Source: Azospirillum halopraeferens DSM 3675
GTDB taxonomy: Bacteria; Pseudomonadota; Alphaproteobacteria; Azospirillales; Azospirillaceae
Direction of reading: 5' to 3'
NCBI RefSeq assembly: GCF_000429625.1
Contig: NZ_AUCF01000030.1
Coordinates: forward strand, 1-64,000
DNA length: 64,000 bases
Shown one piece after another: positions 34,670-44,015 of the stretch. Under the pieces are notes generated by a model. It saw only the letters and a program-made list of their open reading frames with translations, ran no database searches and was not told the DNA's origin. Each line of letters opens with the position of its first letter. Position 1 is the stretch's first letter. The position numbers and the translations under genes were made by a program.

Positions 34670-36354
34670 TCGGCGAAGCGGTAGCCGCCGGGGCCCATCA
34701 CCAGGGTGTTGCACTGGTGGCCGATGGGGGTCAGGAAATCGCACCCCGCCCCCACGGCGACCGCCATCAGGAAGGCGTCGGGGCGCAGCCCCAGGTGGGC
34801 GGCGAGGCTGGCGCCGATGGGCGCCATCACCAGGACGGTGGCCGCGTTGTTGAGGAACGGCGTCACCGCCATGGCCGCCACCATCATCAGCGCCAGCGCC
34901 CCCACCGGCGGCAGGGCGCCGGCGGCGACCGACAGCCAGCCGGCGATCAGTTCGGTCCCGCCGGTCGATTGCAGGGTTTCCGATACGGGGATCAGGGCAC
35001 CGAACAGCACCAGCACCGGCCATTCCACCGCCTCGTACGCCTCGCCGGGCGTCAGCACCCCGAACAGCAGCATGGCCACGGCGGCGCCGAAGAAGGCGGG
35101 CGCGACGTGCAGCGTGCCGGTGGCCACCAGGACCACCGTCACCCCGACGATGGCGACGGTGAGGCGCCGCTTGCGCGGCCGCCCGATGGGCAGGTCGCGC
35201 TCGGCCAGCGGCAGGCAGCCCAGCGTCGCCAGGGTCTCGTGCGCGTCGTCGGCGCGGACCTGGAACACCACGAGATCGCCGAACCGGAACCGGATGCGCC
35301 GCAGCCGCTGGCGGATCGGCTGGCCCCGGCGAGACAGGGCCAGCAGGTTGACGCCGTAACGCCCGCGCAGGGCCAGATCCTCCACCGTGCGGCCGATCAG
35401 CGGCGAGCCCCGGGTGACCACCGCCTCCACCACCGTCGGCACATCGCTGCCCCGCGCGGCGTCGGATGTGCGGCCTTCGGACAGTTCCAGCCCGGCGTTC
35501 CGGACGATGCGGGCCAGCGCCCGGGTGTCGCACTCCAGCACCAGCAGGTCGCCCTCGTACAGCACCCAGTGGCCGGACGGCACATAGCGATGGTGCCGCT
35601 CGCGCACGATGGCGGCGATGGTGACGTCGCCCTCGCCCATCTCCTCGAACTCGGCCACCGTGCGGCCCACGAAAGGGGAGCCGGCGGGCAGCCGCGCCTC
35701 GGCCGTGAAGTCGTCGATGGAGAACGCCTCCGCCGCGGCGCGGGCGCGGCGCTGCGGCAGCAGCCGCCAGCCCACCGCCAGGAACGCCACGCCCGCCGCC
35801 GCCAGCACCGCCCCCACCGGCGTGAAGTCGAACATGCGGAACGGTTCCCCCAGGATGTCCTGGCGCATGCGCGAGACGATGATGTTGGGCGAGGTGCCGA
35901 CCAGCGTCATCAGTCCGCCCAGCAGCGACCCGAAGGCCATGGGCATCAGCAGGTGCGACACCGGGGTGCCGGTGCGGGCGGCGATCTGCACCGCCACCGG
36001 CATCAGCATGGCCAGCGCCCCCACGTTCTTGACGACCGCCGACAGCACGGTCACCGCGCCGGCCAGCACCATGACCTGGATCGCGGGGGTGCGCATGCGG
36101 GCCGAGAGCGGCTTCATGGCCACCTCCACCACGCCCGAGCGCGCCACACCGGCGCTCACCACCAGGGCGGCGCCGACGATGATGACGATCTCGTCGGAGA
36201 AGCCGCGGAACGCCTGTTCCTCCGGCACCAGGCCGACCGCCATGGCGGTGACCAGGGCCAGCAGCCCGACCACGTCATAGCGCAAGCGGTCCCACACCAG
36301 CAGCGCGATGACCGCACCGATGATGGCGAAGGCGAGTACCTGTTCGGTCGTCAT
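34579..36354 (-). CDS. SLC13/DASS-family permease with two RCK_C domains
   Basis: The 591-residue membrane protein has a split transport domain: about residues 1-200 and 395-590 hold the spans, with SAVVKNVGALAMLMPVAVQIA and PFLNNAATVLVMAPIG as the repeated Asn-rich hairpins. Between them lie two TrkA_C/RCK_C domains (near 205-290 and 300-380), as in bacterial SLC13-like anion carriers of unknown or sulfate specificity. The ligand of the RCK_C domains is unknown. Its 3' end overlaps the glycosyltransferase gene. Confidence 0.9.
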   Translation of the reverse strand: MTTEQVLAFAIIGAVIALLVWDRLRYDVVGLLALVTAMAVGLVPEEQAFRGFSDEIVIIVGAALVVSAGVARSGVVEVAMKPLSARMRTPAIQVMVLAGAVTVLSAVVKNVGALAMLMPVAVQIAARTGTPVSHLLMPMAFGSLLGGLMTLVGTSPNIIVSRMRQDILGEPFRMFDFTPVGAVLAAAGVAFLAVGWRLLPQRRARAAAEAFSIDDFTAEARLPAGSPFVGRTVAEFEEMGEGDVTIAAIVRERHHRYVPSGHWVLYEGDLLVLECDTRALARIVRNAGLELSEGRTSDAARGSDVPTVVEAVVTRGSPLIGRTVEDLALRGRYGVNLLALSRRGQPIRQRLRRIRFRFGDLVVFQVRADDAHETLATLGCLPLAERDLPIGRPRKRRLTVAIVGVTVVLVATGTLHVAPAFFGAAVAMLLFGVLTPGEAYEAVEWPVLVLFGALIPVSETLQSTGGTELIAGWLSVAAGALPPVGALALMMVAAMAVTPFLNNAATVLVMAPIGASLAAHLGLRPDAFLMAVAVGAGCDFLTPIGHQCNTLVMGPGGYRFADYSRLGLPLSLLVIVIGTAAIALVWPLAPG

Positions 36355-36398
36355 GAACCCCGTCGTCTTTTGAATGGGAGAACCGCGTGATGATCGGC

Positions 36399-38369
36399 TC
36401 AGCGCGGGGCCGGCGCTCCGTTCCCGTCCGGTTCCGCGGCTTCGGTGTCGGGGGTGAGCGCGCTGCGGATCAGGGTGCCGCAATGGGGCTGTTCGTCGGT
36501 GCCGGGGTCGAGCAGGGGCAGCAGCCCCGCCAGCGGCGTCAGCAGCACGCCCAGCGCCACCGCGGCGGCGCCGCGGGCCGCCGTTTCGGTGGGATCGAGG
36601 GACACGTCGGGCGACGCGAAGCGGCCCCGGATATGAACCGGCACCTCGGTGGACAGCACGCCCGGCTGCTTGGGCCGGCCGCGCACGGTCAGGTCCAGCG
36701 TCTCCACACCCAGGTCGATGGTCCCCTCGCCGACCAGAAGCGTCTCCGGTGTGTCCAGCACCATCGCCTGCGTCCGCCCCACCCCGCCCTCGACCGCGAG
36801 ATCGACGACGAAGCAGTTGAAGGGGGCCGGCTCCTCGCCGGTCAGGACGATGCCCAGCGTCTCCACGATGTCGGTTTGCAGGCCCTGGACGATCAGGCTG
36901 CCGACGGTGCCCCCGTCCACCGCCAGCCCGATCGAGCCGTCGGCCACGGCGGCGGCGTCGGCCAGGGTGGCGCCGCGCCCCTCCAGCGCGATGCGCCCGG
37001 TCGCCACGCCGCCCATCCGGTCCTCCAGCCCGCTGCCGGCGAACAGGTCGGGCAGGCGGATGCCACGCACGGTCAGGTCGACCGCCACCGCGGGGATTCG
37101 CTCGCGCCCGTCCAGGCGCACCGCCCCCAGGATGCGGCCGTCACCCATGCCGAAGGACAAGGGATCCACGGTGATGACGCCGTTGTCCAGCGTCAGCACC
37201 ATGCCGAAATTGTCCAGCGCCGCCGCCGCCGATTCCACACGTTGCCCGCGCAGGCGCAGTTCCAGGTCAGTGGCGCGCAGGCGGTCCAGGTTGACCGGTG
37301 TGTCCGGCAGGATGCGGCCCGGCTCCTTGACCGGATAGTCGTCCCCCTCCTCCGGCGCGCCGCCGACGAATCCGGCCAGGTCGGCCAGCACCAGGCGCTC
37401 GGACACCAGTTCGGCCGTCACGCGCGTGCGGTCGCCGCCGGCGTCGATGGTGACGGTGCCGTCCAGATCGGTGCCTCCGACGCGGCCCGTCAGGCCGGTG
37501 ACCCGCCACATCGGCCCGTCCCGCGTCAGGGTGCCGCGCAGGTCGTAGGGGCCGGTCTGCGGCGCCGGGATGCCGAAGATGGGGAAGACGGCGGAGAGGT
37601 CGTCGCCTTTCAGGTCCACCGCCAGGTCGACGCCCTCGAACCGCACGGGGTCGTTCAGCGTTCCCTCCACCACCCCGCGGGTCGGCCCCACCGCCGCCTC
37701 GGCGCGGATCGGATAGGGCGCGGAGGTGTCGCGCAGGAAGCGCAGCGACCCGCCCTCCAGGGTCAGGGAGAAGGGTTCACCGGCAAAGGTCCCCTCCCCC
37801 TGCAGGTGGACGCGGTCGTCCCCCTCCGCCCCCACGGCGGTGCTGATGGTGCTGTCCAGGTCCACGTCGCTCTGCGGGTTGCGGTAGCGCAACCGGCCGT
37901 CCTCGACGCGCAGCCGCTCCACCACGGGCATCTCACCGCGGTGATCGGGTCCGGCCCCGTCATCGGCCGGTTCCGCGCCGAGATCCCAGTTGTCCTCGCC
38001 CTGCTCGCTGCGTTCCAGGCTCACCACCGGGCCGGTCAGCACCATGTCCGTCAGTTCCACGTCGCCGCGCAGCAGCGGCCACGGGCGCAGCCCGACCTCC
38101 AGCACGGGGATGTCCGCCAGCCACGGGTCGCGCCCCCAGGGCTCGTTGGCGATCCGCACCCCCTCGGCACGGATGCGGACGGGGTTGCCGAGGCGGACGT
38201 GCAGGTCGCCGTCCAGGCTCACCGGGCGGCCCAGCGCCTCGCCGGCCCGGGCGGCCAGAAATCCGCGCGCGTCGTTCCAGTCCCACACCAGCGCCGCCAC
38301 GCCGATGCCGGCCGCCGTCAGCCCCGCCAGCCCGAGAAGAGTCAGCCCCACCCATTTCACGACGGCCAT
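36399..38369 (-). CDS. AsmA-family protein
   Basis: The 656-residue protein has one N-terminal membrane anchor (VGLTLLGLAGLTAAGIGVAALVW) followed by a long beta-rich periplasmic region. It holds AsmA hallmarks: GRPVSLDGDLHVRLGNPVRIRAEGVRIAN near residue 50 and a C-terminal LTVRGRPKQPGVLSTEVPVHIRGRFASPDVSLDP. AsmA-like proteins span the envelope and are thought to carry phospholipids between membranes. The gene stands alone between a carrier and an EamA transporter. Confidence 0.9.
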   Translation of the reverse strand: MAVVKWVGLTLLGLAGLTAAGIGVAALVWDWNDARGFLAARAGEALGRPVSLDGDLHVRLGNPVRIRAEGVRIANEPWGRDPWLADIPVLEVGLRPWPLLRGDVELTDMVLTGPVVSLERSEQGEDNWDLGAEPADDGAGPDHRGEMPVVERLRVEDGRLRYRNPQSDVDLDSTISTAVGAEGDDRVHLQGEGTFAGEPFSLTLEGGSLRFLRDTSAPYPIRAEAAVGPTRGVVEGTLNDPVRFEGVDLAVDLKGDDLSAVFPIFGIPAPQTGPYDLRGTLTRDGPMWRVTGLTGRVGGTDLDGTVTIDAGGDRTRVTAELVSERLVLADLAGFVGGAPEEGDDYPVKEPGRILPDTPVNLDRLRATDLELRLRGQRVESAAAALDNFGMVLTLDNGVITVDPLSFGMGDGRILGAVRLDGRERIPAVAVDLTVRGIRLPDLFAGSGLEDRMGGVATGRIALEGRGATLADAAAVADGSIGLAVDGGTVGSLIVQGLQTDIVETLGIVLTGEEPAPFNCFVVDLAVEGGVGRTQAMVLDTPETLLVGEGTIDLGVETLDLTVRGRPKQPGVLSTEVPVHIRGRFASPDVSLDPTETAARGAAAVALGVLLTPLAGLLPLLDPGTDEQPHCGTLIRSALTPDTEAAEPDGNGAPAPR

Positions 38370-38445
38370 GCGCGTCCCGTCCCCGTCAATCCCGTCAGGG
38401 AGTCAAACGGACGGACGGGTTGCGCGGATCGCCATACCCCGATTT

Positions 38446-39342
38446 CTATTCGCCGGGCCCCATGGTGGTGCCGGCGGCCGCGGCGGCGCCGGACTTCACC
38501 ACCTGTTCGCGGTGGAAGACGAACAGGCCGCTGGCGATGATCAGCGCCGCGCCCATGCCCACCGACGCCGTCGGCATGTGGTTCCAGATCACTGCGTCGA
38601 TCACCACGGCGAAGAGGATCGACACGTACTGGAACGGTGCCACCACCACCGGCGGGCTCAGTTGCAGGGAGCGGTTGACGGCGGCGTGGCCGGCCAGCGC
38701 CACCAGGCCCAGGAGCCCCAGCAGCAGGAAATCCAGCGGTCCCGGCGTCGACCACACCACCGGCAGGGTCGCCGTGCCCACCAGCCCGGTGCCGAAGGTG
38801 CTGAAGGACACCAGCGTCAGGTTGCCGTCGGCGCGCAGGAAGCGGGTGCCGATCATGCTCAGCGCGTAGGCCACCGTCCCGAACACCGCCACCAGGCTGG
38901 GCAGCGGATCGAAGTCGCCGGCGGGGTTGAGCACGACCACGACGCCGGCGAAGCCCACCACCACCGCCGCCCAGCGGCGCCAGCCCACATGCTCGCCCAG
39001 CAGCGGCACCGACAGTGCCGTGAGGATCAGCGGTGCGGCCATGTAGATGGTCATCACCTCGGCCAGCGGCAGATAGCGCACCGCCCAGTAGAAGCACGCG
39101 ATCTCGGTGCAGGCGGCGGCCACGCGCAGCAGATGCAGGGGCAGCCGGCGCACGGCGAACACCGTGCGCCAGCCGCGGCGCCGGATGAACGGCAGCAGCA
39201 CGGCGGCGGCGAACAGGCTGCGCACGGCGAGCAGCACCCCCACCGCGTGCTCCGTCACCAGCCATTTCCCGAGGGCGTCGTTGATGGTGAAGAGCGAGAT
39301 GCCCACCAGCATCATCAGGATGCCGCGGCGGGTGTCGGACAT
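38446..39342 (-). CDS. EamA/DMT-superfamily transporter
   Basis: The 298-residue inner-membrane protein has ten hydrophobic segments forming two EamA repeats of five (first near 10-140, second near 150-285). Segments such as ACTEIACFYWAVRYLPLAEVMTIYMAAPLIL are typical of RhaT/YdcZ-like exporters. The ATG at 39342 is preferred; the one at 39354 is also possible and neither has a strong ribosome binding site. Transported compound unknown. Confidence 0.88.
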   Translation of the reverse strand: MSDTRRGILMMLVGISLFTINDALGKWLVTEHAVGVLLAVRSLFAAAVLLPFIRRRGWRTVFAVRRLPLHLLRVAAACTEIACFYWAVRYLPLAEVMTIYMAAPLILTALSVPLLGEHVGWRRWAAVVVGFAGVVVVLNPAGDFDPLPSLVAVFGTVAYALSMIGTRFLRADGNLTLVSFSTFGTGLVGTATLPVVWSTPGPLDFLLLGLLGLVALAGHAAVNRSLQLSPPVVVAPFQYVSILFAVVIDAVIWNHMPTASVGMGAALIIASGLFVFHREQVVKSGAAAAAGTTMGPGE

Positions 39343-39414
39343 GTCGGGCACCATCGGGTGTGGGGGAGGCGGTCGCGGGCGGGCGGACGGCACCTTGATG
39401 CCGGGCCGGGCGCG

Positions 39415-40629
39415 CTAAATCACGTTCCGGCTTCGCAACGCTTCCCTGTCCGCCGCGCATAGGCCCAGCAGCTCCTCCAGGACCGCGTCGGTGTCGCCGC
39501 CCAGCGCCGGCGGCGCCGCGCCGTGCTCCACCGGCGTGGCGGAGTAGCGGATGGGGCTCGCCACCGTCGGCACGCTGCCCAGGGCCGGGTGCGGCAGGTC
39601 GCGCCGCAGGCCGCGGGCGATCACGTGGGGATCGGCGAACACCTGCGCCAGGTCGTTGATGGGACCGCAGGGAACGCCCAGCGGCTCCAGCACCGCCAGC
39701 CAGTCGGCGGTGGTGCGGGTGCGCATCAGCCCGTCGACGACGGGCACCAGCTCCGCCCGGTTGGCCACCCGGGCGGGGTTGGTGGCGAAGCGGGGGTCCT
39801 GCGCCAGCTCCGGCCGGCCGGCGGCGGTGCAGTATTTGGCGAACTGGCCGTCGTTGCCCACCGCCAGGATCATGTAGCCGTCGGCGGTGGCGAACGCCTG
39901 GTAGGGGACGATGTTGGGGTGGGCGTTGCCCAGGCGCCGCGGCGCCGCACCGGACACCAGATAGTTCATCGCCTGGTTGGCCAGCACCGCCACCTGCACG
40001 TCGAGCAGGGCGAGATCCACCCACTGCCCCTCCCCCGTGCGGTCGCGGTGGGCCAGGGCGCCCAGCACGCCGATGGCGGCGTAGAGGCCGGTGAACAGGT
40101 CGGTCACCGCCACGCCCACCTTGACCGGACCGCCGCCGGGCTCGCCGTCGGGCTGGCCGGTGACGCTCATCAGCCCGCCCATGGCCTGGATCATGAAGTC
40201 GTAGCCGGCGCGCGCCGCGTAGGGCCCGCTCTGCCCGAAGCCGGTGATGGAGCAATAGACCAGGCGCGGGTTCACCGCCCGCAGGCTATCGTAGTCCAGC
40301 CCGTACTTGCGCAGCCCGCCGACCTTGAAGTTCTCGATCACCACGTCGGACGCGGCGGCGAGGCGGCGCACCAGGTCCCGCCCCTCCGGCTGTTCGAAAT
40401 CGATGGTGACGGAGCGCTTGCCGCGGTTGGTCGACAGGAAGTAGGCGGATTCCCGCGCCTCCCCCTCGCCCGCCCATGGCGGACCCCAGGTGCGGGTGTC
40501 GTCGCCGCTGCCCGGCCGCTCGACCTTGATGACGTCGGCGCCCAGGTCCGCCAGGGTCTGGGCGGCCCAGGGGCCGGCCAGGACGCGGCTCAGCTCCAGC
40601 ACGCGCACATGCGCCAGGGGTCCGGTCAT
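39415..40629 (-). CDS. CaiB/BaiF family CoA-transferase (probable glutarate CoA-transferase)
   Basis: The 404-residue enzyme is a family III CoA-transferase. It carries the N-terminal CoA-binding LSRVLAGPWAAQTLADLGADVIKVERPGSGDDTR and the YDFMIQAMGGLMSVTG segment that holds the catalytic Asp near residue 148. The gene follows gcdH by 7 nt on the same strand. In other proteobacteria such a pair activates glutarate to glutaryl-CoA, which GcdH then degrades. The substrate is inferred from this neighbour. Confidence 0.9.
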   Translation of the reverse strand: MTGPLAHVRVLELSRVLAGPWAAQTLADLGADVIKVERPGSGDDTRTWGPPWAGEGEARESAYFLSTNRGKRSVTIDFEQPEGRDLVRRLAAASDVVIENFKVGGLRKYGLDYDSLRAVNPRLVYCSITGFGQSGPYAARAGYDFMIQAMGGLMSVTGQPDGEPGGGPVKVGVAVTDLFTGLYAAIGVLGALAHRDRTGEGQWVDLALLDVQVAVLANQAMNYLVSGAAPRRLGNAHPNIVPYQAFATADGYMILAVGNDGQFAKYCTAAGRPELAQDPRFATNPARVANRAELVPVVDGLMRTRTTADWLAVLEPLGVPCGPINDLAQVFADPHVIARGLRRDLPHPALGSVPTVASPIRYSATPVEHGAAPPALGGDTDAVLEELLGLCAADREALRSRNVI

Positions 40630-40636
40630 GGCGCGA

Positions 40637-41833
40637 TCAGCCCGTGAACGCCTGGATGCCGGTGATCGCCCGGCCGAGGATCAGGGCGTGGATGTCGTGG
40701 GTGCCCTCGTAGGTGTTCACCGCCTCCAGGTTCATGGCGTGGCGGATGACGTGGTACTCGTCGGCGATGCCGTTGCCGCCGTGCATGTCGCGCGCCACCC
40801 GGGCGATGGCCAGCGCCTTGCCGCAGTTGTTGCGCTTGATCAGCGAGATCATCTCCGGCGCCGCCCGCCCCTCGTCCATCAGCCGCCCGACGCGCAGGGC
40901 GCCCTGAAGGCCCAGCGCGATCTCCGTCTCCATATCCGCGAACTTGAGCTGGGAGAGCTGGGTGGCGGCCAACGGCCGGCCGAACTGCTTGCGGTCGAGC
41001 TGGTACTGCCGCGCCGCGTGGAAACAGAACTCCGCCGCCCCCATGGCGCCCCAGGCGATGCCGTAGCGGGCACGGTTGAGGCAGCCGAACGGCCCCTTGA
41101 GGCCCTTGACGTTGGGCAGCAGCGCGTCCTCGCCCACCGCCACCTCGTCCATGACGATCTCGCCGGTGATGGAGGCGCGCAGGGAGAACTTGCCCTCGAT
41201 CTTCGGGGCCGACAGGCCCTTCATGCCCTTCTCCAGGACGAAGCCGCGGATCTCGCCGGCGTCATCCCTGGCCCAGACGACGAAGACGTCGGCGATGGGG
41301 GAGTTGGTGATCCACATCTTGGCGCCGGAGATCACCCAGCCGTCGGCGGACTTGCGCGCCCGCGTCTTCATGCCCGCGGGATCGGAGCCGGCGTCGGGCT
41401 CGGTCAGGCCGAAGCAGCCGATCCATGCGCCGGTGGCCAGCTTCGGCAGGTACTTGCGGCGCTGTTCCTCGGTGCCGTAGGCGTGGATGGGGTGCATCAC
41501 CAGCGAGGACTGCACGCTCATCATCGAGCGGTAACCGCTGTCCACCCGCTCCACCTCCCGCGCGATCAGGCCGTAGGAGACGTAGTTGGCGCCGGCGCAG
41601 CCGTACTCCTCCGGCAGGGTGGCGCCCAGGAAGCCCAGCTCGCCCATCTCGGCGAAGATGGCGGGGTCGGTGGTCTCGTGCCGGTTGGCCTCCAGCACCC
41701 GCGGCATCAGCCTGTCCCGGCAGTAGGCGCGCGCGCTGTCGCGGATCATGCGCTCGTCGTCGGTGAGCTGCGCGTCCAGCAGCAGCGGATCGTCCCAGGC
41801 GAACGTCGCGCGCGTCTCAGCCGTCTTCCCCAC
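40637..41833 (-). CDS. gcdH: Glutaryl-CoA dehydrogenase
   Basis: The 398-residue flavoenzyme is an acyl-CoA dehydrogenase with the GcdH pattern: FGLTEPDAGSDPAGMKTRA, ITNSPIADVFVVWAR, RYGIAWGAMGAAEFC and a C-terminal NTYEGTHDIHALILGRAITG, where the Glu is the catalytic base. It oxidises and decarboxylates glutaryl-CoA to crotonyl-CoA in lysine, tryptophan and glutarate catabolism. The GTG at 41833 has GGAGG 7 nt upstream. It is the first gene of a two-gene operon with a CoA-transferase. Confidence 0.94.
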   Translation of the reverse strand: MGKTAETRATFAWDDPLLLDAQLTDDERMIRDSARAYCRDRLMPRVLEANRHETTDPAIFAEMGELGFLGATLPEEYGCAGANYVSYGLIAREVERVDSGYRSMMSVQSSLVMHPIHAYGTEEQRRKYLPKLATGAWIGCFGLTEPDAGSDPAGMKTRARKSADGWVISGAKMWITNSPIADVFVVWARDDAGEIRGFVLEKGMKGLSAPKIEGKFSLRASITGEIVMDEVAVGEDALLPNVKGLKGPFGCLNRARYGIAWGAMGAAEFCFHAARQYQLDRKQFGRPLAATQLSQLKFADMETEIALGLQGALRVGRLMDEGRAAPEMISLIKRNNCGKALAIARVARDMHGGNGIADEYHVIRHAMNLEAVNTYEGTHDIHALILGRAITGIQAFTG

Positions 41834-42019
41834 CGGTCATCCTCCTTTTTGCGATCACGGCGCCCGGGCGGCGCCACCGTGACGGCAGAGTGGCTCAGGA
41901 GGCTTTCATGGGTCCAATACATTTCCGGGGGGAAACTTATCTGTTCCGCATATAAGTCGCTCCCCCCGGCAGCACCCTGTCGGCCGGACGCCATTGGAAA
42001 GGATCTCTTCCCGGCCGCA

Positions 42020-42808
42020 TCAGATCCAGTCGATGTAGGGGTCGATGCCGTAGCTGTGGCCGGCGAAGTGCATGAACACGGTGCCGGTGCCGCCGTACGC
42101 CTCGATCATGGTGGAGACGGGCTCGCCCGGTGCGGGCGGGCCGTTGTCCGTGCTCGACCCCTGCCAGATCTCGTGGGGTGCGCCGCCGATGTCGATGATG
42201 ATGCGGTCCCCCTCCTCCGGCCGGAAATCGGCGAAATGGATGTGGAGGATGTCGTTGGGGTCGATGGGGTCGATGTAGAAGGTGTCGGCCCCGGGGCCGC
42301 CGTGCAGGGTGTCGTGGCCGCTGACGGACACCAGCCGGTCGTTGCCGTCACCGCCGTAGAGCTGGTCGTTGCCGGTGCCGCCGACCAGGGTGTCGTCGCC
42401 GCCGCCGCCGCGCAGCTTGTCGTTGCCCGCCCCGCCTTCCAGCCGGTTGGCGAAGGAATTGCCGACGATGGAGTCGTTGGCCGCAGCGCCGAGCACGGTG
42501 GCGCGGCCGGCCTCCTCCTGAAGCAGCACCTGCTCGATGCCGGTGGCGTTGCGCAGGTCCCAGCTCGTGAACAGGAACACCCGGTCGGCCGTCCCGGAGT
42601 CGTCGATCACCCGGTCGCCCGCCTCACCCACGTAGTAGGTATCGTTGCCCGCACCACCGTACATGGTGTCGTTGCCGGCGCCGCCATAGATCGTGTCGTT
42701 GCCGCCCAGCCCCCAAAGACGGTCGTTGCCGCCGTTGCCGTAAATGATGTCCGCCGATCCCGTCCCCGAGATCGCGTCATTTCCGTTCGTACCCCGAAGC
42801 ACCGCCAT
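42020..42808 (-). CDS. RTX calcium-binding protein
   Basis: The 262-residue product is dominated by RTX nonapeptides. Four copies lie near residues 24-60 (GNGGNDRLWGLGGNDTIYGG and onward) and five near 128-175 (GGAGNDKLRGGGGDDTLVGG and onward). The N-terminus MAVLRGTNGNDAISG starts directly in a repeat and there is no signal peptide, as for type I secreted proteins. Residues 175-262 have no recognised enzyme motif. A GGAGG 5 nt upstream supports the ATG. Its role may be surface or extracellular; no partner exporter is in the window. Confidence 0.88.
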   Translation of the reverse strand: MAVLRGTNGNDAISGTGSADIIYGNGGNDRLWGLGGNDTIYGGAGNDTMYGGAGNDTYYVGEAGDRVIDDSGTADRVFLFTSWDLRNATGIEQVLLQEEAGRATVLGAAANDSIVGNSFANRLEGGAGNDKLRGGGGDDTLVGGTGNDQLYGGDGNDRLVSVSGHDTLHGGPGADTFYIDPIDPNDILHIHFADFRPEEGDRIIIDIGGAPHEIWQGSSTDNGPPAPGEPVSTMIEAYGGTGTVFMHFAGHSYGIDPYIDWI

Positions 42809-42980
42809 GATTTCCTCCGCCCAAAGCGGTTGTTTTTGTTGCCGACAGCCTTCACGCGTTTTGGCATGTCAAGACCAAAGCGTTTCAAAGCACATCGCAG
42901 CACTTGACGGAGCGTGCGGCGTCTACCATGCGGCGTCAAGAAACCGAAAGGGCTAATGGGTAAATTATCTCTTAAGATCG

Positions 42981-42997
42981 GCATTTGCGCGAAATGC
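42981..42997. promoter_or_regulatory. Inverted repeat upstream of the LysR gene
   Basis: GCATTT (42981-42986) and AAATGC (42992-42997) flank 5 nt, 66 nt before the LysR start and 173 nt before the RTX gene. It is a possible operator for either. The rest of 42809-43027 is AT-rich and shows no gene. Confidence 0.3.
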
Positions 42998-43027
42998 TGC
43001 CAATAGCGCGAGCCGTGACGCCCCGCG

Positions 43028-43055
43028 TTGACCCGGCCGCCGGCCCGGGCATAGT
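43028..43055 (+). promoter_or_regulatory. Predicted leaderless promoter of the LysR gene
   Basis: TTGACC (43028-43033) and CATAGT (43050-43055) are 16 nt apart. The ATG at 43063 begins 7 nt after the -10, so transcription should start at or beside the ATG. No ribosome binding site is needed or seen. Confidence 0.5.
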
Positions 43056-43062
43056 GGGGGCC

Positions 43063-43959
43063 ATGGATCTCCGCCACCTCCGCCATTTCGTCGCCGTCGC
43101 CGAAGAGCTGCATTTCAGCCGCGCCGCGCTGCGCCTGGGCATCGGCCAGCCGCCGCTCAGCCAGTCGATCCGGTCCCTGGAGACGGACCTGGGCGTGCGC
43201 CTGTTCGAGCGCACGCGCCGCCGCGTCGCCCTGACCGCGGCGGGACACACCCTGCTGACGGAGGCGCGGGCGATCCTGGCGCACACGGAACGGGCGGTGA
43301 CGCTGACCCGCCGCGCCGCCCGCGGCGAGGTGGGGGAGCTGCGCGTCGGCTTCACCGCCGCCGCCCCCTTCCAGCCGGTGGTGCCGCGGCTGATCGACGC
43401 CTACCGCCGCGCCGCGCCCGACGTGCACCTGACGCTGGTGGAGATGCCGTCGAAGCCGCAACTGGCGGCTCTGGCGGAGAACCGGCTGGACATCGGGTTC
43501 ATCCGCGAACCGCTGAACCCGCCGGGCGAGGCCCTGTGCTTCCGGCCGATCCTGCGCGAACCGCTGCTGGCGGTGCTGCGCGCCGACCACCCCCTGGCGG
43601 CGCTGGACCCGGTGCCCCTGACGGCGCTGGCCGGCGAGCCCTTCGTCTTCTACCCCGCCGAGTACGGCACGGCGACGCACGAGCAGGTGATGGCCCTGTG
43701 CGCCGGCGCCGGCTTCCGCCCCGCGGTGGCCCAGGAGGCGCGCGAAGCCTTCACCATCATCGGCCTGATCGCCGCCGGGCTGGGCGTGTCCATCCTGCCC
43801 GCCAACCTGCGCCAGGTGGCGGTGGCCGACGTGGTCTACCGCCGCCTCGACACGCCGGCGGCCCACACCACGCTGATGCTGGCGCACCGCCGCGGCGACC
43901 GCTCGCCGCTGGTGCGGGCCTTCACCGCACTGGCCGGGGAGGTGGCGGGAATCGGGTGA
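43063..43959 (+). CDS. LysR-family transcriptional regulator
   Basis: The 298-residue protein has the LysR winged helix at residues 1-60 (MDLRHLRHFVAVAEELHFSRAALRLGIGQPPLSQSIRSLE) and a binding-protein-like effector domain. The N-terminus and the phrase LRVGFTAAAPFQPVVPRL resemble BenM/CatR-like regulators of aromatic degradation, though this is weak. The ATG at 43063 starts right at the HTH. It is divergent from the RTX gene and 56 nt upstream of the XRE-cupin regulator. Confidence 0.92.
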   Translation: MDLRHLRHFVAVAEELHFSRAALRLGIGQPPLSQSIRSLETDLGVRLFERTRRRVALTAAGHTLLTEARAILAHTERAVTLTRRAARGEVGELRVGFTAAAPFQPVVPRLIDAYRRAAPDVHLTLVEMPSKPQLAALAENRLDIGFIREPLNPPGEALCFRPILREPLLAVLRADHPLAALDPVPLTALAGEPFVFYPAEYGTATHEQVMALCAGAGFRPAVAQEAREAFTIIGLIAAGLGVSILPANLRQVAVADVVYRRLDTPAAHTTLMLAHRRGDRSPLVRAFTALAGEVAGIG

Positions 43960-44015
43960 CGCTCCCGCCCGCTTTGCGCTACTCCTGTGGGCGGTCACCA
44001 TCGGGATCGGCGCAC

